64,000 nucleotides of DNA from Maricaulis sp965242785. Lineage in GTDB: Bacteria > Pseudomonadota > Alphaproteobacteria > Caulobacterales > Maricaulaceae. A program made the translations under genes and the position numbers. The stretch lies in NCBI GenBank assembly GCA_965242785.1, contig CBDETA010000004.1, forward strand, positions 558,001-622,000, written 5' to 3'. The stretch's first letter is position 1. Every line of letters starts with the position of its first letter. The notes beneath the pieces were generated by a model that saw nothing but the letters and a program-made list of their open reading frames with translations, had not been told where the DNA came from and ran no database searches. This document shows positions 22,622 through 31,609 of the stretch, in pieces.

Positions 22622-23926
22622 ATGACTGAAGAAACCGCTTCGCACCCCCTGCTCGACGGCATTGAGCGGATGACGCTGCAGGACCTCAAGGAGAAGAAGC
22701 CGACCGAGCTTCTCCAGTTTGCCGAGGCCCTGGAGATCGAGAACGCCTCGGCCCTGCGTAAACAGGGCATGATGTTCGCCATCCTCAAGGCCTTGGCCGA
22801 ACGCGGTGTGGAGATCCATGGCGGCGGGGTGATGGAAGTCCTGCAGGACGGTTTCGGTTTCCTGCGTTCGCCGGAATCCAACTACCTTGCCGGTCCGGAT
22901 GACATTTATGTTTCGCCGACGCAGATCCGGAAATTCGGTCTGCGGACCGGTGATACGGTGGAAGGCGAAATTCGCAGCCCGCGGGATGGTGAACGTTATT
23001 TCGCCCTGCTGAAAGTGTCCTCGATCAATTTCCAGGATCCGGAATCAGCCCGCCACAAGGTTCATTTCGACAATCTCACGCCGCTTTATCCGGACAGCCG
23101 GTTCGTCATCGAGTCCCAGGACCCGACGGTGAAGGATCGTTCGGGCCGCGTGATCGACATTGTGGCACCGCTGGGCAAGGGCCAGCGTGGTCTGATCGTG
23201 GCGCCGCCGCGCACCGGTAAGACGGTCCTCTTGCAGAACATCGCGCATTCCATCGAAAGCAATCACCCGGATTGCTATCTGATGGTGCTGCTGATCGACG
23301 AGCGTCCGGAAGAAGTGACCGACATGCAGCGCACCGTGAAGGGCGAGGTCATTGCCTCGACCTTTGACGAACCGGCCACGCGGCACGTCCAGGTCTCTGA
23401 AATGGTCATCGAAAAGGCCAAGCGTCTGGTCGAGCATGGCCGCGATGTCGTGATCCTGCTGGACTCCATCACGCGTCTGGGCCGGGCCTACAACACGGTT
23501 GTGCCGTCTTCGGGCAAGGTTCTGACCGGTGGTGTGGACGCCAATGCACTGCAGCGGCCGAAGCGTTTCTTCGGTGCTGCGCGGAACATCGAGAATGGTG
23601 GCTCACTGTCCATCATCGCGACGGCACTGATCGATACCGGCTCGCGCATGGACGAGGTGATCTTCGAGGAGTTCAAGGGCACCGGTAACTCGGAAATCGT
23701 GCTCGACCGCAAGGTGGCCGACAAGCGCGTCTTCCCGGCCATCGACATTCTCAAGTCGGGCACGCGGAAGGAAGAGCTTCTGGTGGACCGCAGCCAGCTG
23801 CAGAAAATGTATGTGCTGCGCCGCATCCTCAATCCGATGGGCGCCCAGGATGCGATCGAGTTCCTGCTCGACAAGTTGCGCCAGACCAAGACCAATGACG
23901 AGTTCTTCGACTCGATGAACACCTAG
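22622..23926 (+). CDS. rho: Transcription termination factor Rho
   Basis: Hexameric RNA helicase that terminates untranslated transcripts. The 434 residues show the N-terminal RNA-binding domain (MTLQDLKEKKPTELLQFAEAL, then GFGFLRSPESNYLAGPDDIYVSP), Walker A in VAPPRTGKTVLLQ, Walker B in VVILLDSITRLGRAYN and the secondary RNA site in LTGGVDANALQRPKRFFGAARN (in order). Length and motif order are standard. It follows hemJ with a 227-base leader and ends before a clear intrinsic terminator. Confidence 0.97.
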   Translation: MTEETASHPLLDGIERMTLQDLKEKKPTELLQFAEALEIENASALRKQGMMFAILKALAERGVEIHGGGVMEVLQDGFGFLRSPESNYLAGPDDIYVSPTQIRKFGLRTGDTVEGEIRSPRDGERYFALLKVSSINFQDPESARHKVHFDNLTPLYPDSRFVIESQDPTVKDRSGRVIDIVAPLGKGQRGLIVAPPRTGKTVLLQNIAHSIESNHPDCYLMVLLIDERPEEVTDMQRTVKGEVIASTFDEPATRHVQVSEMVIEKAKRLVEHGRDVVILLDSITRLGRAYNTVVPSSGKVLTGGVDANALQRPKRFFGAARNIENGGSLSIIATALIDTGSRMDEVIFEEFKGTGNSEIVLDRKVADKRVFPAIDILKSGTRKEELLVDRSQLQKMYVLRRILNPMGAQDAIEFLLDKLRQTKTNDEFFDSMNT

Positions 23927-23952
23927 TTCATCGGTTTGCAGAATGACGGAAA

Positions 23953-23986
23953 GCCCCCGGTAACCTGTTGGTTCCGGGGGTTTTTC
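23953..23986 (+). terminator. Intrinsic terminator after rho
   Basis: CCCCCGG (23954-23960) pairs with CCGGGGG (23974-23980). Additional GGTAACC/GGTT pairing with one bulge lies within, and TTTTTCTTT follows immediately. It ends the rho transcript and separates it from the convergent quinone oxidoreductase gene. Confidence 0.88.
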
Positions 23987-23997
23987 TTTGTCTCAGA

Positions 23998-24972
23998 TCA
24001 GGGAATGAGGATGGACGCACCGGTGGTGAGGCGGGCTTCCAGATCCTCGTGCGCCTTCACAGCGTCGTTCAGGGCGTAGCGCTGGTTGATCGAGGTGGAG
24101 ATGGCGCCGCGGGCGAGGGCATCGAAGACGTCGGCAGTATTGGCCACAAGGTCTTCGTTGCTGGCGACATAGTGCATCAGCGAGGGGCGGGTGATGTAGA
24201 TCGAGCCCTTCTGGGTGAGAAGTCCCAGATCAACACCTGTGACCGGGCCGGAAGCATTGCCGAAGGAGACCATCAGGCCGCGGGGTGCCAGGCAATCCAG
24301 GGACATGGCGAAGGTGGCCTTGCCGACACCGTCATAGACGACTTTGACGCCGGCACCGGAGGTGATGTCGCGGACGCGGGCGACGACATCCTCGGTGCTG
24401 TAATTGATCACGTGTGCCGCCCCAAGCTCCTGGGCAATCGCGCATTTTTCGTCGGATCCGGCTGTGGCAATCAGTGTGACGCCGAGGTCGCGGGCCCATT
24501 GGCAGGCGATCTGGCCGACGCCCCCGGCAGCGGCATGAAAGAGGACCGTGTCGCCGGATTTGAGGGGATAGGTGTCCTTGAAGAGATAGCGAACGGTCAT
24601 GCCCTTGAGCATCAGAGCGGCGGCCTGTTCATCGGACACTGTGTCGGGAATTCGGGTGACGCGATGGGCTGGGGCGTTGACGGCTTCGGCGTAGGCGCCC
24701 AGTGGGCCATTGCCGTAGGCGACCCGGTCTCCGGCGCGAAGATGGGTGACACCTTCGCCAACAGTTTCAATGATTCCAGCAGCTTCCAGACCGATGCCGC
24801 TGGGCAGGGGGACAGGATAGAGGCCGGAACGGTGATAGGTGTCGATGAAATTCACGCCGATCGCGGTGTGGCGGATGCGGACTTCTCCGGGTCCCGGGTC
24901 CGGCAGACCGACCGATCGAAGCGTCATCACCTCGGGGCCACCGGTGTGGCTGATACGGATCGCTTGGGTCAT
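23998..24972 (-). CDS. NADPH:quinone oxidoreductase-like protein (zinc-free MDR family)
   Basis: A 324-residue medium-chain dehydrogenase/reductase of the quinone-oxidoreductase branch. Seen: GVNFIDTYHRSGLYP, GLEAAGIIETVGEGV, the Rossmann loop HAAAGGVGQIACQWA, and GGVG-type cofactor binding. Structural-zinc cysteines are absent, as in QOR/zeta-crystallin proteins. It probably reduces quinones or activated alkenals with NADPH. I chose the second in-frame ATG (24972) because AAGGAG lies seven bases upstream; the first ATG overlaps that ribosome site. Confidence 0.88.
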   Translation of the reverse strand: MTQAIRISHTGGPEVMTLRSVGLPDPGPGEVRIRHTAIGVNFIDTYHRSGLYPVPLPSGIGLEAAGIIETVGEGVTHLRAGDRVAYGNGPLGAYAEAVNAPAHRVTRIPDTVSDEQAAALMLKGMTVRYLFKDTYPLKSGDTVLFHAAAGGVGQIACQWARDLGVTLIATAGSDEKCAIAQELGAAHVINYSTEDVVARVRDITSGAGVKVVYDGVGKATFAMSLDCLAPRGLMVSFGNASGPVTGVDLGLLTQKGSIYITRPSLMHYVASNEDLVANTADVFDALARGAISTSINQRYALNDAVKAHEDLEARLTTGASILIP

Positions 24973-25023
24973 GGGCATCTCCTTGAATCTACGGATGAAG
25001 ATGGGATGCCGCCGACCCGGATG

Positions 25024-25884
25024 CTAGGGGGCGGAGCAGGTTTCGATCTGTTGGCGCAGGGTTTCCGCTCCGCCGAGGGCGGCGACGGCATCGTCCACAT
25101 GGTCGATTGAGAGGATTTCCACGCCGGCATTGCGGGCATGGGTGTAGAGGTCGGGACCGGCGGGTTCGAAACGGAAGAGGCCGGCGGAGGTTTCCAGTCC
25201 GCGGGCGGCGAACCGGATATCGGCCTCGCTATCCACGGGTCCGGTGCCCAGCCAGAGATAGGTCGCATCCAGATTGACCCCTGCGGCGGCGAGCGCGTCC
25301 GGTTCGTCCGGGGCGGACAGGAGAAGGCCGGAATCCAGGGCATGAAGCGCGGCGGCCTGATCGACTGTGTAGGCGATGATGGAGACATGATCGCGCAGGT
25401 CGTGGGCGTGGATGAAGTCCACGATATCGGCCGGTGACACGGATTTCAGATCCAGGTTCAGAATGACGCCGGAAGCTTGTGCGACACGACCGGCCGCCTC
25501 AAGCGAGGGAATGCGCTCGTCTCGGGTCTGGCCGGAATTGTCGATCAGGTTGAGAGCAGCCAGCTCGGCCCAGTCCCGTGTTTCTGCCGGTCCGCTGCCG
25601 GTCGTGGTGCGATCCAGCGTGTCGTCGTGCAGCAGGAAGAGCACGCCATCGGCACTGCGGCGGACATCGACCTCGGCATAGAGCACGCCGAGATCGCCCA
25701 GGCGCTGCAAGCTGGACAGCGCATTCTCCGGATATCCCGGCGCCGGTCCCGCCCGGTGTGCCGCCAGCATGGAAAATCCCTGCTCGCGAAAACAGTCCAG
25801 GGCCGTAGCCGGTGCGGTGTCCGACTGTAATGCCGGCGAACAGGCGGTGAAAAAAGCGAGTGAGGTAAGTGCGAGACGGCGCAT
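25024..25884 (-). CDS. Glycerophosphodiester phosphodiesterase family lipoprotein
   Basis: A 286-residue protein with a short N-terminal export signal ending LAFFTACS, a likely lipobox. The GDPD TIM-barrel signatures follow: MLAAHRAGPAPGYPENALSS, YAEVDVRRSADGVLFLLHDDTLDRTTTGSG (in pieces) and DLKS. The first motif reads HRAG rather than the usual HRG, so there is one extra residue before the glycine; the metal-binding Glu/Asp and second His are present. It should cleave glycerophosphodiesters in the periplasm. It lies about 50 bases upstream of the quinone oxidoreductase in the same direction. Confidence 0.83.
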   Translation of the reverse strand: MRRLALTSLAFFTACSPALQSDTAPATALDCFREQGFSMLAAHRAGPAPGYPENALSSLQRLGDLGVLYAEVDVRRSADGVLFLLHDDTLDRTTTGSGPAETRDWAELAALNLIDNSGQTRDERIPSLEAAGRVAQASGVILNLDLKSVSPADIVDFIHAHDLRDHVSIIAYTVDQAAALHALDSGLLLSAPDEPDALAAAGVNLDATYLWLGTGPVDSEADIRFAARGLETSAGLFRFEPAGPDLYTHARNAGVEILSIDHVDDAVAALGGAETLRQQIETCSAP

Positions 25885-26052
25885 GTTCGAGGCCCGGATC
25901 AGGTTGAAATCGGGTCATACTACGCACGCATGGAAGTCACATGACAGTCTTGCATGAGGCCGATACGGTCCGGACCGCTGGAAAGGCGATGCCAAAGCGG
26001 GGCCTAATGCACGCGGGGTCGCAGGAAACGCGATCCGAAGGAGGACGCAAGC

Positions 26053-26685
26053 ATGACGATCAAATTGTATCACGCACCGCGAACCCGTTCGATCCGTGTG
26101 CGCTGGTTGCTGGAGGAAATGGGTCTGGACTACACGCTCGAGCGCGTGGCGTTCGACAAGCGTCCGGCCGGGGACGAGGCGTATGCGAAGATCAATCCGT
26201 TGCGCAAGGTGCCCGCCCTGGACGATGGCGGGATGGTGATGATCGAGTCGATCGCCATCATGGAGTATCTGATGGGCCGTTACGGGCCGACGCCGCTGGC
26301 GTTGTCTCCGGACGAGGCGGAGTATGGCCGCTATCTGCAATGGTTGCAGTTTGGCGAGGCCGGCATGCTGATGCCGGTGAACATGCTGATGGCGCATACG
26401 GTGTTGCTGCCGGAAAAAGCGCGGGACCCGAAACTGGCGGCCTGGGCCCGGTCCGAGACGGACAAGCTGTTGGAATATATCGGAGAACACGGCGTCGGAT
26501 CGCGCGAGTTCCTGGCTGGCGATCGGTTCACGGCGGCAGACATCTCGGTCTGCTACATGCTCTATCTGCTTAAAATATCTCGACAATTCTCCGGTGCACC
26601 AGAGAATGTGAACGCTTATTTCAAGGCGCAGACGCAGCGAGAGAGCTGGAAGGTTGCCAGCGAGGTTGAACCGGCCTCAGCCTAG
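26053..26685 (+). CDS. Glutathione S-transferase
   Basis: A 210-residue GST. The N-terminal thioredoxin-like domain has LYHAPRTRSIRVRWLLEEMGLDY, the cis-proline NPLRKVPAL and the glutathione-binding ESIAIMEYL. The C-terminal helical domain includes LAGDRFTAADISVCYML with the conserved Asp. GGAGGACG precedes the ATG. The substrate class cannot be fixed. It ends inside the final codons of the convergent dienelactone hydrolase gene (9-base overlap, 26677-26685). Confidence 0.9.
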   Translation: MTIKLYHAPRTRSIRVRWLLEEMGLDYTLERVAFDKRPAGDEAYAKINPLRKVPALDDGGMVMIESIAIMEYLMGRYGPTPLALSPDEAEYGRYLQWLQFGEAGMLMPVNMLMAHTVLLPEKARDPKLAAWARSETDKLLEYIGEHGVGSREFLAGDRFTAADISVCYMLYLLKISRQFSGAPENVNAYFKAQTQRESWKVASEVEPASA

Positions 26686-27375
26686 ATGCCGGTTCAGGAA
26701 GTCGAGCGTGCGCTGGTTGGCGAGATCGGCACTGGCGGCGTTGTAGTGGGCGCCGCCAGGCCGCGCGTAGGCGTGATCGTCTTCGGGATAGTCGTGCAGG
26801 GTCACCAGAGGGTGTGAGTCGAGGCCCTGATGGATCGCCGCCTGGGCGTCTGGCGGAACGAATTGGTCCTTGCCGGAAATATGCAGCATCAGCGGTCGCT
26901 TGATTGCGGTAGCCTCGTTGAGGCGGTCCTGGATGGAGACGCCATAGTATCCGATCGTGGCATCGCTGTCGGTGCGTGCTGCGGTGAGATAGGCAAGCAG
27001 GCCGCCGAGGCAGTAACCCATGGCGCCGACCTTGCCGCCGGTTCCGTCCTGGTTGCGCAGCCAGCTGATGGAGGCGGCGATATCCTCGACGCCGGTATCG
27101 GGATTGAAGGCCTTCATCAGCGAGAAGGCCTTGTCCCACTCCGCCCGGCTCTGATCGGTGATGTCGACACCCGGCTCGATGCGCCAGAACAGGTCCGGGC
27201 ATAGTGCGGTAAAGCCCTGGGCCGCGAGCGCGTCGCAGCGGTCGCGCATGATCTGGTTGACGCCGAAAATCTCCTGCAGGAGGACAATCCCCGGTCCCTC
27301 GACGCTTTCGGGTCGGGCCAGATAGGCGGAGAAGTCGCCGGCCGGGCCGGTGATGCGGACAGCTTGACCAGACAT
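26677..27375 (-). CDS. Dienelactone hydrolase family protein
   Basis: A 232-residue alpha/beta hydrolase. The family catalytic triad can be placed: Cys in AMGYCLGGLLAY, Asp in HISGKDQFVPP and His in PEDDHAYARPGG. The supporting Glu is in LLQEIFGVNQIMRD. True dienelactone hydrolases work in chloro-aromatic breakdown, but most family members act on unknown ester substrates, and no aromatic-degradation genes are nearby. It overlaps the GST by 9 bases at the 3' end. Confidence 0.88.
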   Translation of the reverse strand: MSGQAVRITGPAGDFSAYLARPESVEGPGIVLLQEIFGVNQIMRDRCDALAAQGFTALCPDLFWRIEPGVDITDQSRAEWDKAFSLMKAFNPDTGVEDIAASISWLRNQDGTGGKVGAMGYCLGGLLAYLTAARTDSDATIGYYGVSIQDRLNEATAIKRPLMLHISGKDQFVPPDAQAAIHQGLDSHPLVTLHDYPEDDHAYARPGGAHYNAASADLANQRTLDFLNRHLG

Positions 27376-27426
27376 GTCGGGCTCCTGTTGAGTGCGGGTT
27401 CGGGCGTAACATCAAGCGAGGCGGTC

Positions 27427-27678
27427 ATGAAGGTCAATATCGAGATAGATTGCACGCCGGCCGAGGCACGGGCCTTTCTGGGTCTGCCGGACGTCACGGC
27501 GCTGAACGAGACGCTGATGGCGGAAATGGTCAAGCGCGCCGAGGCGAACATGGACCAGATGGATCCCAATGTGCTGATGCAGAACTGGACGGCGTTCGGC
27601 GGTCAGATGACAAACCAGTTCATGGACATGATGCGGACCGCGGCGGGCACGCCGTCGGGATCGGGCAAGGATCGCTGA
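27427..27678 (+). CDS. Small conserved protein, DUF6489-like
   Basis: An 83-residue protein starting MKVNIEIDCTPAEARAFLGLPDV, then a methionine-rich amphipathic helix region (NETLMAEMVKRAEANMDQMD, MTNQFMDMMRTA). This matches my recollection of a small alphaproteobacterial family of unknown function (DUF6489). No signal peptide or membrane helix. The ATG at 27427 follows GAGG. It ends four bases before mnmE and is probably co-transcribed with it. Confidence 0.75.
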   Translation: MKVNIEIDCTPAEARAFLGLPDVTALNETLMAEMVKRAEANMDQMDPNVLMQNWTAFGGQMTNQFMDMMRTAAGTPSGSGKDR

Positions 27679-27682
27679 CACT

Positions 27683-28999
27683 GTGAACACCACCATCTAT
27701 GCCCTGTCGACGCCGCCCGGTCGCTCCGGCGTGGCGGTTGTCCGCCTGTCCGGCGCGGATGCCGGCGGAATGCTGGACGCGCTGGCAGGTCTGCCGCGTC
27801 CGGTAGCGCGACAGGCGGCGCTGCGGTCGATCCGCGCTTCGGACGGGTCCCTGATCGACCGGGCGCTGGTGTTGTGGTTTCCCGGACCGAAGAGTTTCAC
27901 GGGTGAAGACTGCGCCGAGCTGCATCTGCATGGCGGTCCCGCCGTCATTGAGGCGGCCTTGTTGGCGCTGGATGAGGCGGGGGCGGTTCCGGCAGAACCG
28001 GGGGAGTTTACCCGGCGGGCCTTCGAGAATGACAAGCTGGACCTGACCGAGGCCGAGGGCCTGGCAGATCTCATCGAGGCGGAAACCGAGGGGCAGCGCC
28101 AGCAGGCGCTGGCGCAGATGTCGGGCGTGCTGCGGACGCTCTATGATGGCTGGCGGTCGGATCTGATTTCGGCCATGGCCTCGATCGAAGGCGAGATCGA
28201 TTTTCCTGATGAAGAGGATGTGCCGGACGCGCTGTCACACGTGGCATTCGAGCCTCTGAGCCGTCTGATCGCCTCGATGGAGGACCATCTGGACGATGGG
28301 CGGCGTGGCGAGCGGGTGCGGACCGGGTTTTCGATTGCGCTGATCGGTGCACCCAATGCCGGAAAGTCGAGCCTGCTGAACCGTCTGGCCCGGCGGGAGG
28401 CGGCGATTGTTACCGACATTCCCGGCACAACGCGGGATATCGTCGAGGTGCGCCTGACCATCGCGGGCTTCCCGGTGATCATTTCCGACACGGCGGGTTT
28501 GCGCGAAGCGGTGGATGCGATCGAGGCTGAGGGTGTTCGCCGGGCGCTGGACCGGGCGGATAATGCGGATTTGCGGATTGGGGTTGTGGATGCCCGGTCG
28601 GAAAAAGACCTGCTGGATCTGCGGGGTCGCTTGAAGGATGACGATCTTCTGGTTCTGAACAAGCTGGACCTGGCACCGGAGAAGAAAGCGGCGGGCGCTT
28701 ATCGGCTGAGTGCGAAGTCGGGCGACGGTGTGGCGCTGCTGGAAGAACGGATTGAAAGCATTGTCCGGGACCGGTTGAGCGCACGCGAGTATCCGGCGCT
28801 CAGCCGCGCCCGCCATCGCCGGGCTGTGGAGACGGCGGTTGCTGCCTTGCGCCGGGCACGGGACCAGCTGGCCCTTGCACCGGAATTGGCGGGCGAGGAT
28901 GCCCGGCTGGCGGTGCGGGCACTGGAAAGCCTGACGGGCCGGGTCGATGTCGAAGACGTGCTGGACCGGGTGTTCAGCCAGTTCTGTATCGGCAAATAG
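27683..28999 (+). CDS. mnmE: tRNA uridine-5-carboxymethylaminomethyl modification GTPase MnmE
   Basis: Works with MnmG to modify the wobble uridine of several tRNAs. The 438-residue protein has the N-terminal formyl-THF-binding domain (STPPGRSGVAVVRLSGA), the helical domain, and an inserted Ras-like G domain: GAPNAGKSSLLN, DIPGTTRD, SDTAGLRE and LNKLD. It ends in FCIGK with the conserved cysteine. The GTG at 27683 is the only start that keeps the N-terminus. The first parS site follows in the mnmE-mnmG gap. Confidence 0.96.
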   Translation: MNTTIYALSTPPGRSGVAVVRLSGADAGGMLDALAGLPRPVARQAALRSIRASDGSLIDRALVLWFPGPKSFTGEDCAELHLHGGPAVIEAALLALDEAGAVPAEPGEFTRRAFENDKLDLTEAEGLADLIEAETEGQRQQALAQMSGVLRTLYDGWRSDLISAMASIEGEIDFPDEEDVPDALSHVAFEPLSRLIASMEDHLDDGRRGERVRTGFSIALIGAPNAGKSSLLNRLARREAAIVTDIPGTTRDIVEVRLTIAGFPVIISDTAGLREAVDAIEAEGVRRALDRADNADLRIGVVDARSEKDLLDLRGRLKDDDLLVLNKLDLAPEKKAAGAYRLSAKSGDGVALLEERIESIVRDRLSAREYPALSRARHRRAVETAVAALRRARDQLALAPELAGEDARLAVRALESLTGRVDVEDVLDRVFSQFCIGK

Positions 29000-29021
29000 G
29001 CCGTCTTCAGTTTCGGCAAAC

Positions 29022-29037
29022 TGTTTCACGTGAAACA
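29022..29037. promoter_or_regulatory. parS site 1 (perfect)
   Basis: TGTTTCACGTGAAACA, a perfect 16-base palindrome identical to the parS consensus. It lies in the mnmE-mnmG gap, about 2.6 kb upstream of parA and 9.2 kb from the candidate origin. ParB, encoded nearby, should bind here and spread. Confidence 0.95.
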
Positions 29038-29125
29038 CAAGGCGCTGGTCTCGACTCCGCGCCCTGTCGGCATTATGTAGGCCGACCTTTTCGCCCTGTC
29101 CGGATTGAGTTGAGGCCCTGCGGTC

Positions 29126-30985
29126 ATGAAGCAATGGGATGTCATCATCATTGGCGGTGGTCACGCAGGCTGTGAAGCCGCGGCGGCCGCTGCGCGCCTG
29201 GGCGCCAGAACGCTTTTGCTGACCCACAAGGTGGAGACGATTGGCGAGATGTCCTGCAATCCGGCTATCGGCGGATTGGGCAAGGGGCATCTGGTGCGCG
29301 AGGTCGACGCCCTGGATGGCGTGATGGGCCGGATCGCTGATGCGTCCGGTATCCAGTTTCGCCTGCTGAACCGGTCCAAGGGACCGGCGGTTCGCGGGCC
29401 GCGGACCCAGTCTGATCGAGCGCTTTATCGCACCGCGATGCAGGCAGAGCTGGGCGGGACCGAGAATCTTGAGATCCGGGCGGCTGCGGTCGAAAACCTC
29501 ATCCTGGACGGATCGCGCTGCGTCGGTGTCGTGGATGAGGCGGGCGAGGAGTTTCATGCGCCCAGCGTCGTGCTGACGACCGGGACGTTTCTACGCGGCG
29601 TGATCCATCGTGGTGCCGAGCGCATTCCGGCCGGACGTGTGGGTGAGAAGCCGGCCGTCGGTCTGGGCGAAACGCTTTACGGGCTCAAGCTGCGGATGGG
29701 ACGTCTCAAGACCGGAACGCCGGCGCGCCTACGCAAGTCGTCCATCGATTGGGATGCGCTGGAAAAGCAGGAGGCCGACGCAGAGCCGGTTCCCTTCTCC
29801 TTCCTGACCGATCGGATCACGGTGCCGCAGATCGCCTGCGCCATCACCTACACGTCCGAAGCGACGCACAAGATCATCGCGGACAATCTGCAATACTCGG
29901 CCGTCTATAGCGGAGCGATTGCCGGGCGCGGGCCGCGCTATTGTCCGTCCATCGAGGACAAGGTCGTGCGCTTTGCTGACCGGTCCAAGCACCAGGTCTT
30001 CCTGGAGCCGGAAGGTCTGGATGATGACACGGTCTACCCCAATGGCATCTCGACCTCGCTGCCTGACGAGGTCCAGCAAGCCTTCCTCACGTCGATCCGT
30101 GGCCTGGAGGCGGTCGAGGTCAAGCGGTTCGGCTATGCGATCGAGTATGATTATGTCGATCCGCGTGAGCTGGATGCGACGCTGCAGGTTCGGGCCGTTC
30201 CGGGTCTGTGGCTGGCCGGCCAGATCAATGGAACGACGGGCTATGAGGAAGCGGCCGCACAGGGTGTGATGGCGGGCTTCAATGCCGCGCTGCAGGCCCA
30301 GGGCCGGGACGCTTTCGTCTTGAGCCGGTCGGACGCTTATATCGGCGTGATGATCGACGACCTGATTACGCGGGGCGTCAGCGAACCCTATCGCATGTTC
30401 ACCTCGCGGGCGGAGTATCGTCTGACCCTGCGGGCAGACAATGCCGACCAGCGGCTGACGCCCAAGGCAATGGCGCTGGGGGCGGTCTCTGTTTCACGTG
30501 AAACAGCCTATCAGGCGAAGATGTCCGAGCTGGGTACCGTCCGCGAGACCGTGGCGTCCAAGAGCCTGACGCCGAATGAAGCGAAGACGCATGGATTGAG
30601 CGTCAATTCCGACGGCAAGCGACGGACCGTGTCCGAGCTGTTGGCCTATCCGGATATCGGCTGGTCCGATGTATGCCGCATCTGGCCCGAGCTGGAGAGT
30701 GTGTCTCCGGCTGTCGCCGAGCAGATCGAGATCGATGCGCTTTACGCCGGCTATATCGACCGCCAGCAGGCTGACATTCTCGCCTTCCGCAAGGATGAGG
30801 CTGTGCGCCTGCCGCGCGATCTGGACTATCGCCGTGTGGGCGGGCTGTCGAACGAAGCCCGGGAGAAGCTGGAGCGGGCGCGTCCGGAAACGCTGGGCCA
30901 GGCTTCGCGCATTGAAGGTGTGACGCCGGGGGCGCTGACGGCGGTTCTGGCGCATGTGAAACGCCAGAGCAAAGAGGCCAGCTAG
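29126..30985 (+). CDS. mnmG: tRNA uridine-5-carboxymethylaminomethyl modification enzyme MnmG (GidA)
   Basis: FAD-dependent partner of MnmE. The 619 residues start with the dinucleotide-binding loop IIIGGGHAGCEAAAAAARLG (residues about 6-25). They continue through CNPAIGGLGKGHLVREVDAL and end with GALTAVLAHVKRQ. The FAD, NADH and tRNA-contact regions are all present (GVMIDDLITRGVSEPYRMFT, SRAEYRLTLRADNADQRL). A perfect parS (30490-30505) lies within the coding sequence, read as V-S-R-E-T. The stop abuts the rsmG start codon. Confidence 0.97.
   Translation: MKQWDVIIIGGGHAGCEAAAAAARLGARTLLLTHKVETIGEMSCNPAIGGLGKGHLVREVDALDGVMGRIADASGIQFRLLNRSKGPAVRGPRTQSDRALYRTAMQAELGGTENLEIRAAAVENLILDGSRCVGVVDEAGEEFHAPSVVLTTGTFLRGVIHRGAERIPAGRVGEKPAVGLGETLYGLKLRMGRLKTGTPARLRKSSIDWDALEKQEADAEPVPFSFLTDRITVPQIACAITYTSEATHKIIADNLQYSAVYSGAIAGRGPRYCPSIEDKVVRFADRSKHQVFLEPEGLDDDTVYPNGISTSLPDEVQQAFLTSIRGLEAVEVKRFGYAIEYDYVDPRELDATLQVRAVPGLWLAGQINGTTGYEEAAAQGVMAGFNAALQAQGRDAFVLSRSDAYIGVMIDDLITRGVSEPYRMFTSRAEYRLTLRADNADQRLTPKAMALGAVSVSRETAYQAKMSELGTVRETVASKSLTPNEAKTHGLSVNSDGKRRTVSELLAYPDIGWSDVCRIWPELESVSPAVAEQIEIDALYAGYIDRQQADILAFRKDEAVRLPRDLDYRRVGGLSNEAREKLERARPETLGQASRIEGVTPGALTAVLAHVKRQSKEAS
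30490..30505. promoter_or_regulatory. parS site 2 (perfect), inside mnmG
   Basis: TGTTTCACGTGAAACA in frame within mnmG, where it encodes V-S-R-E-T. The residues fall in the variable stretch after the conserved RADNADQRL block, where the protein can tolerate a fixed DNA sequence. Confidence 0.95.
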
Positions 30986-31609
30986 GTGACGCGGGACGAG
31001 TTTGCCGAACAGACCGGTGTTTCACGTGAAACACTCGACGGATTTGAACGCTGGCGCACCCTGCTGGTCGAAACCAGTGCCCACACCAATCTGGTGAGCC
31101 GCAACACGCTGGACAGTTTCTGGGAGCGCCATGCCATGGACAGCTACCAGCTGCTCCAGCATGTGCCGGCCGGTGTGACCCGGATTGCGGATCTGGGTGC
31201 CGGCGCCGGCTTTCCCGGCATCGCCCTGGCCCTGGGCCTGCGTGATCGGGGTCAGGCCACGCGCGTGGTGATGATCGATTCCGTCGGCAAGAAGGTCGCT
31301 TTCCTGAAAAAGGTGATCGCGGCGCTGGACCTGGATGCGGAGGCGCGCTCGGTGCGCGTCGAGACGCTGGATCCGGCGGAAGGATTTGATCTGGTGACGG
31401 CGCGCGCCTTTGCCCCCTTGAATAAATTATTGGGATACGCCGCGCCGCTGTTGAAAAACGGGGCTGAAGGCCTGTTCTTCAAGGGTCGCCAGTACCGCGA
31501 TGAATTGACCGAGGCGCGCAAAAGCTGGACATTCATCCATGAAGTCATACCCAGTCAGACCAGCGACGGGGTGATCCTGCGCATCAAAGAGGTCGAGCGT
31601 GTCCGATGA
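30986..31609 (+). CDS. rsmG: 16S rRNA (guanine527-N7)-methyltransferase RsmG (GidB)
   Basis: Methylates G527 of 16S rRNA; loss gives low-level streptomycin resistance in other bacteria. The 207 residues have the SAM-binding motif IADLGAGAGFPGIALAL, VVMIDSVGKKVAFLKKV and VTARAFAPLNKLLGYAAP. The GTG at 30986 directly follows the mnmG stop. The third parS site (31018-31033) falls at codons 11-16 and, as in mnmG, is read as V-S-R-E-T. The 3' end overlaps parA by 11 bases. Confidence 0.95.
   Translation: MTRDEFAEQTGVSRETLDGFERWRTLLVETSAHTNLVSRNTLDSFWERHAMDSYQLLQHVPAGVTRIADLGAGAGFPGIALALGLRDRGQATRVVMIDSVGKKVAFLKKVIAALDLDAEARSVRVETLDPAEGFDLVTARAFAPLNKLLGYAAPLLKNGAEGLFFKGRQYRDELTEARKSWTFIHEVIPSQTSDGVILRIKEVERVR
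31018..31033. promoter_or_regulatory. parS site 3 (perfect), inside rsmG
   Basis: TGTTTCACGTGAAACA in the 5' end of rsmG, 528 bases after site 2 and 0.6 kb before parA. It encodes V-S-R-E-T in the same reading phase as site 2. Confidence 0.95.

Noticed and set aside
30945..30962. Possible fourth parS in the end of mnmG (GCGCATGTGAAACGCC)
   Set aside because: Only the right half resembles parS. The central CACGTG is broken and the left half does not match.
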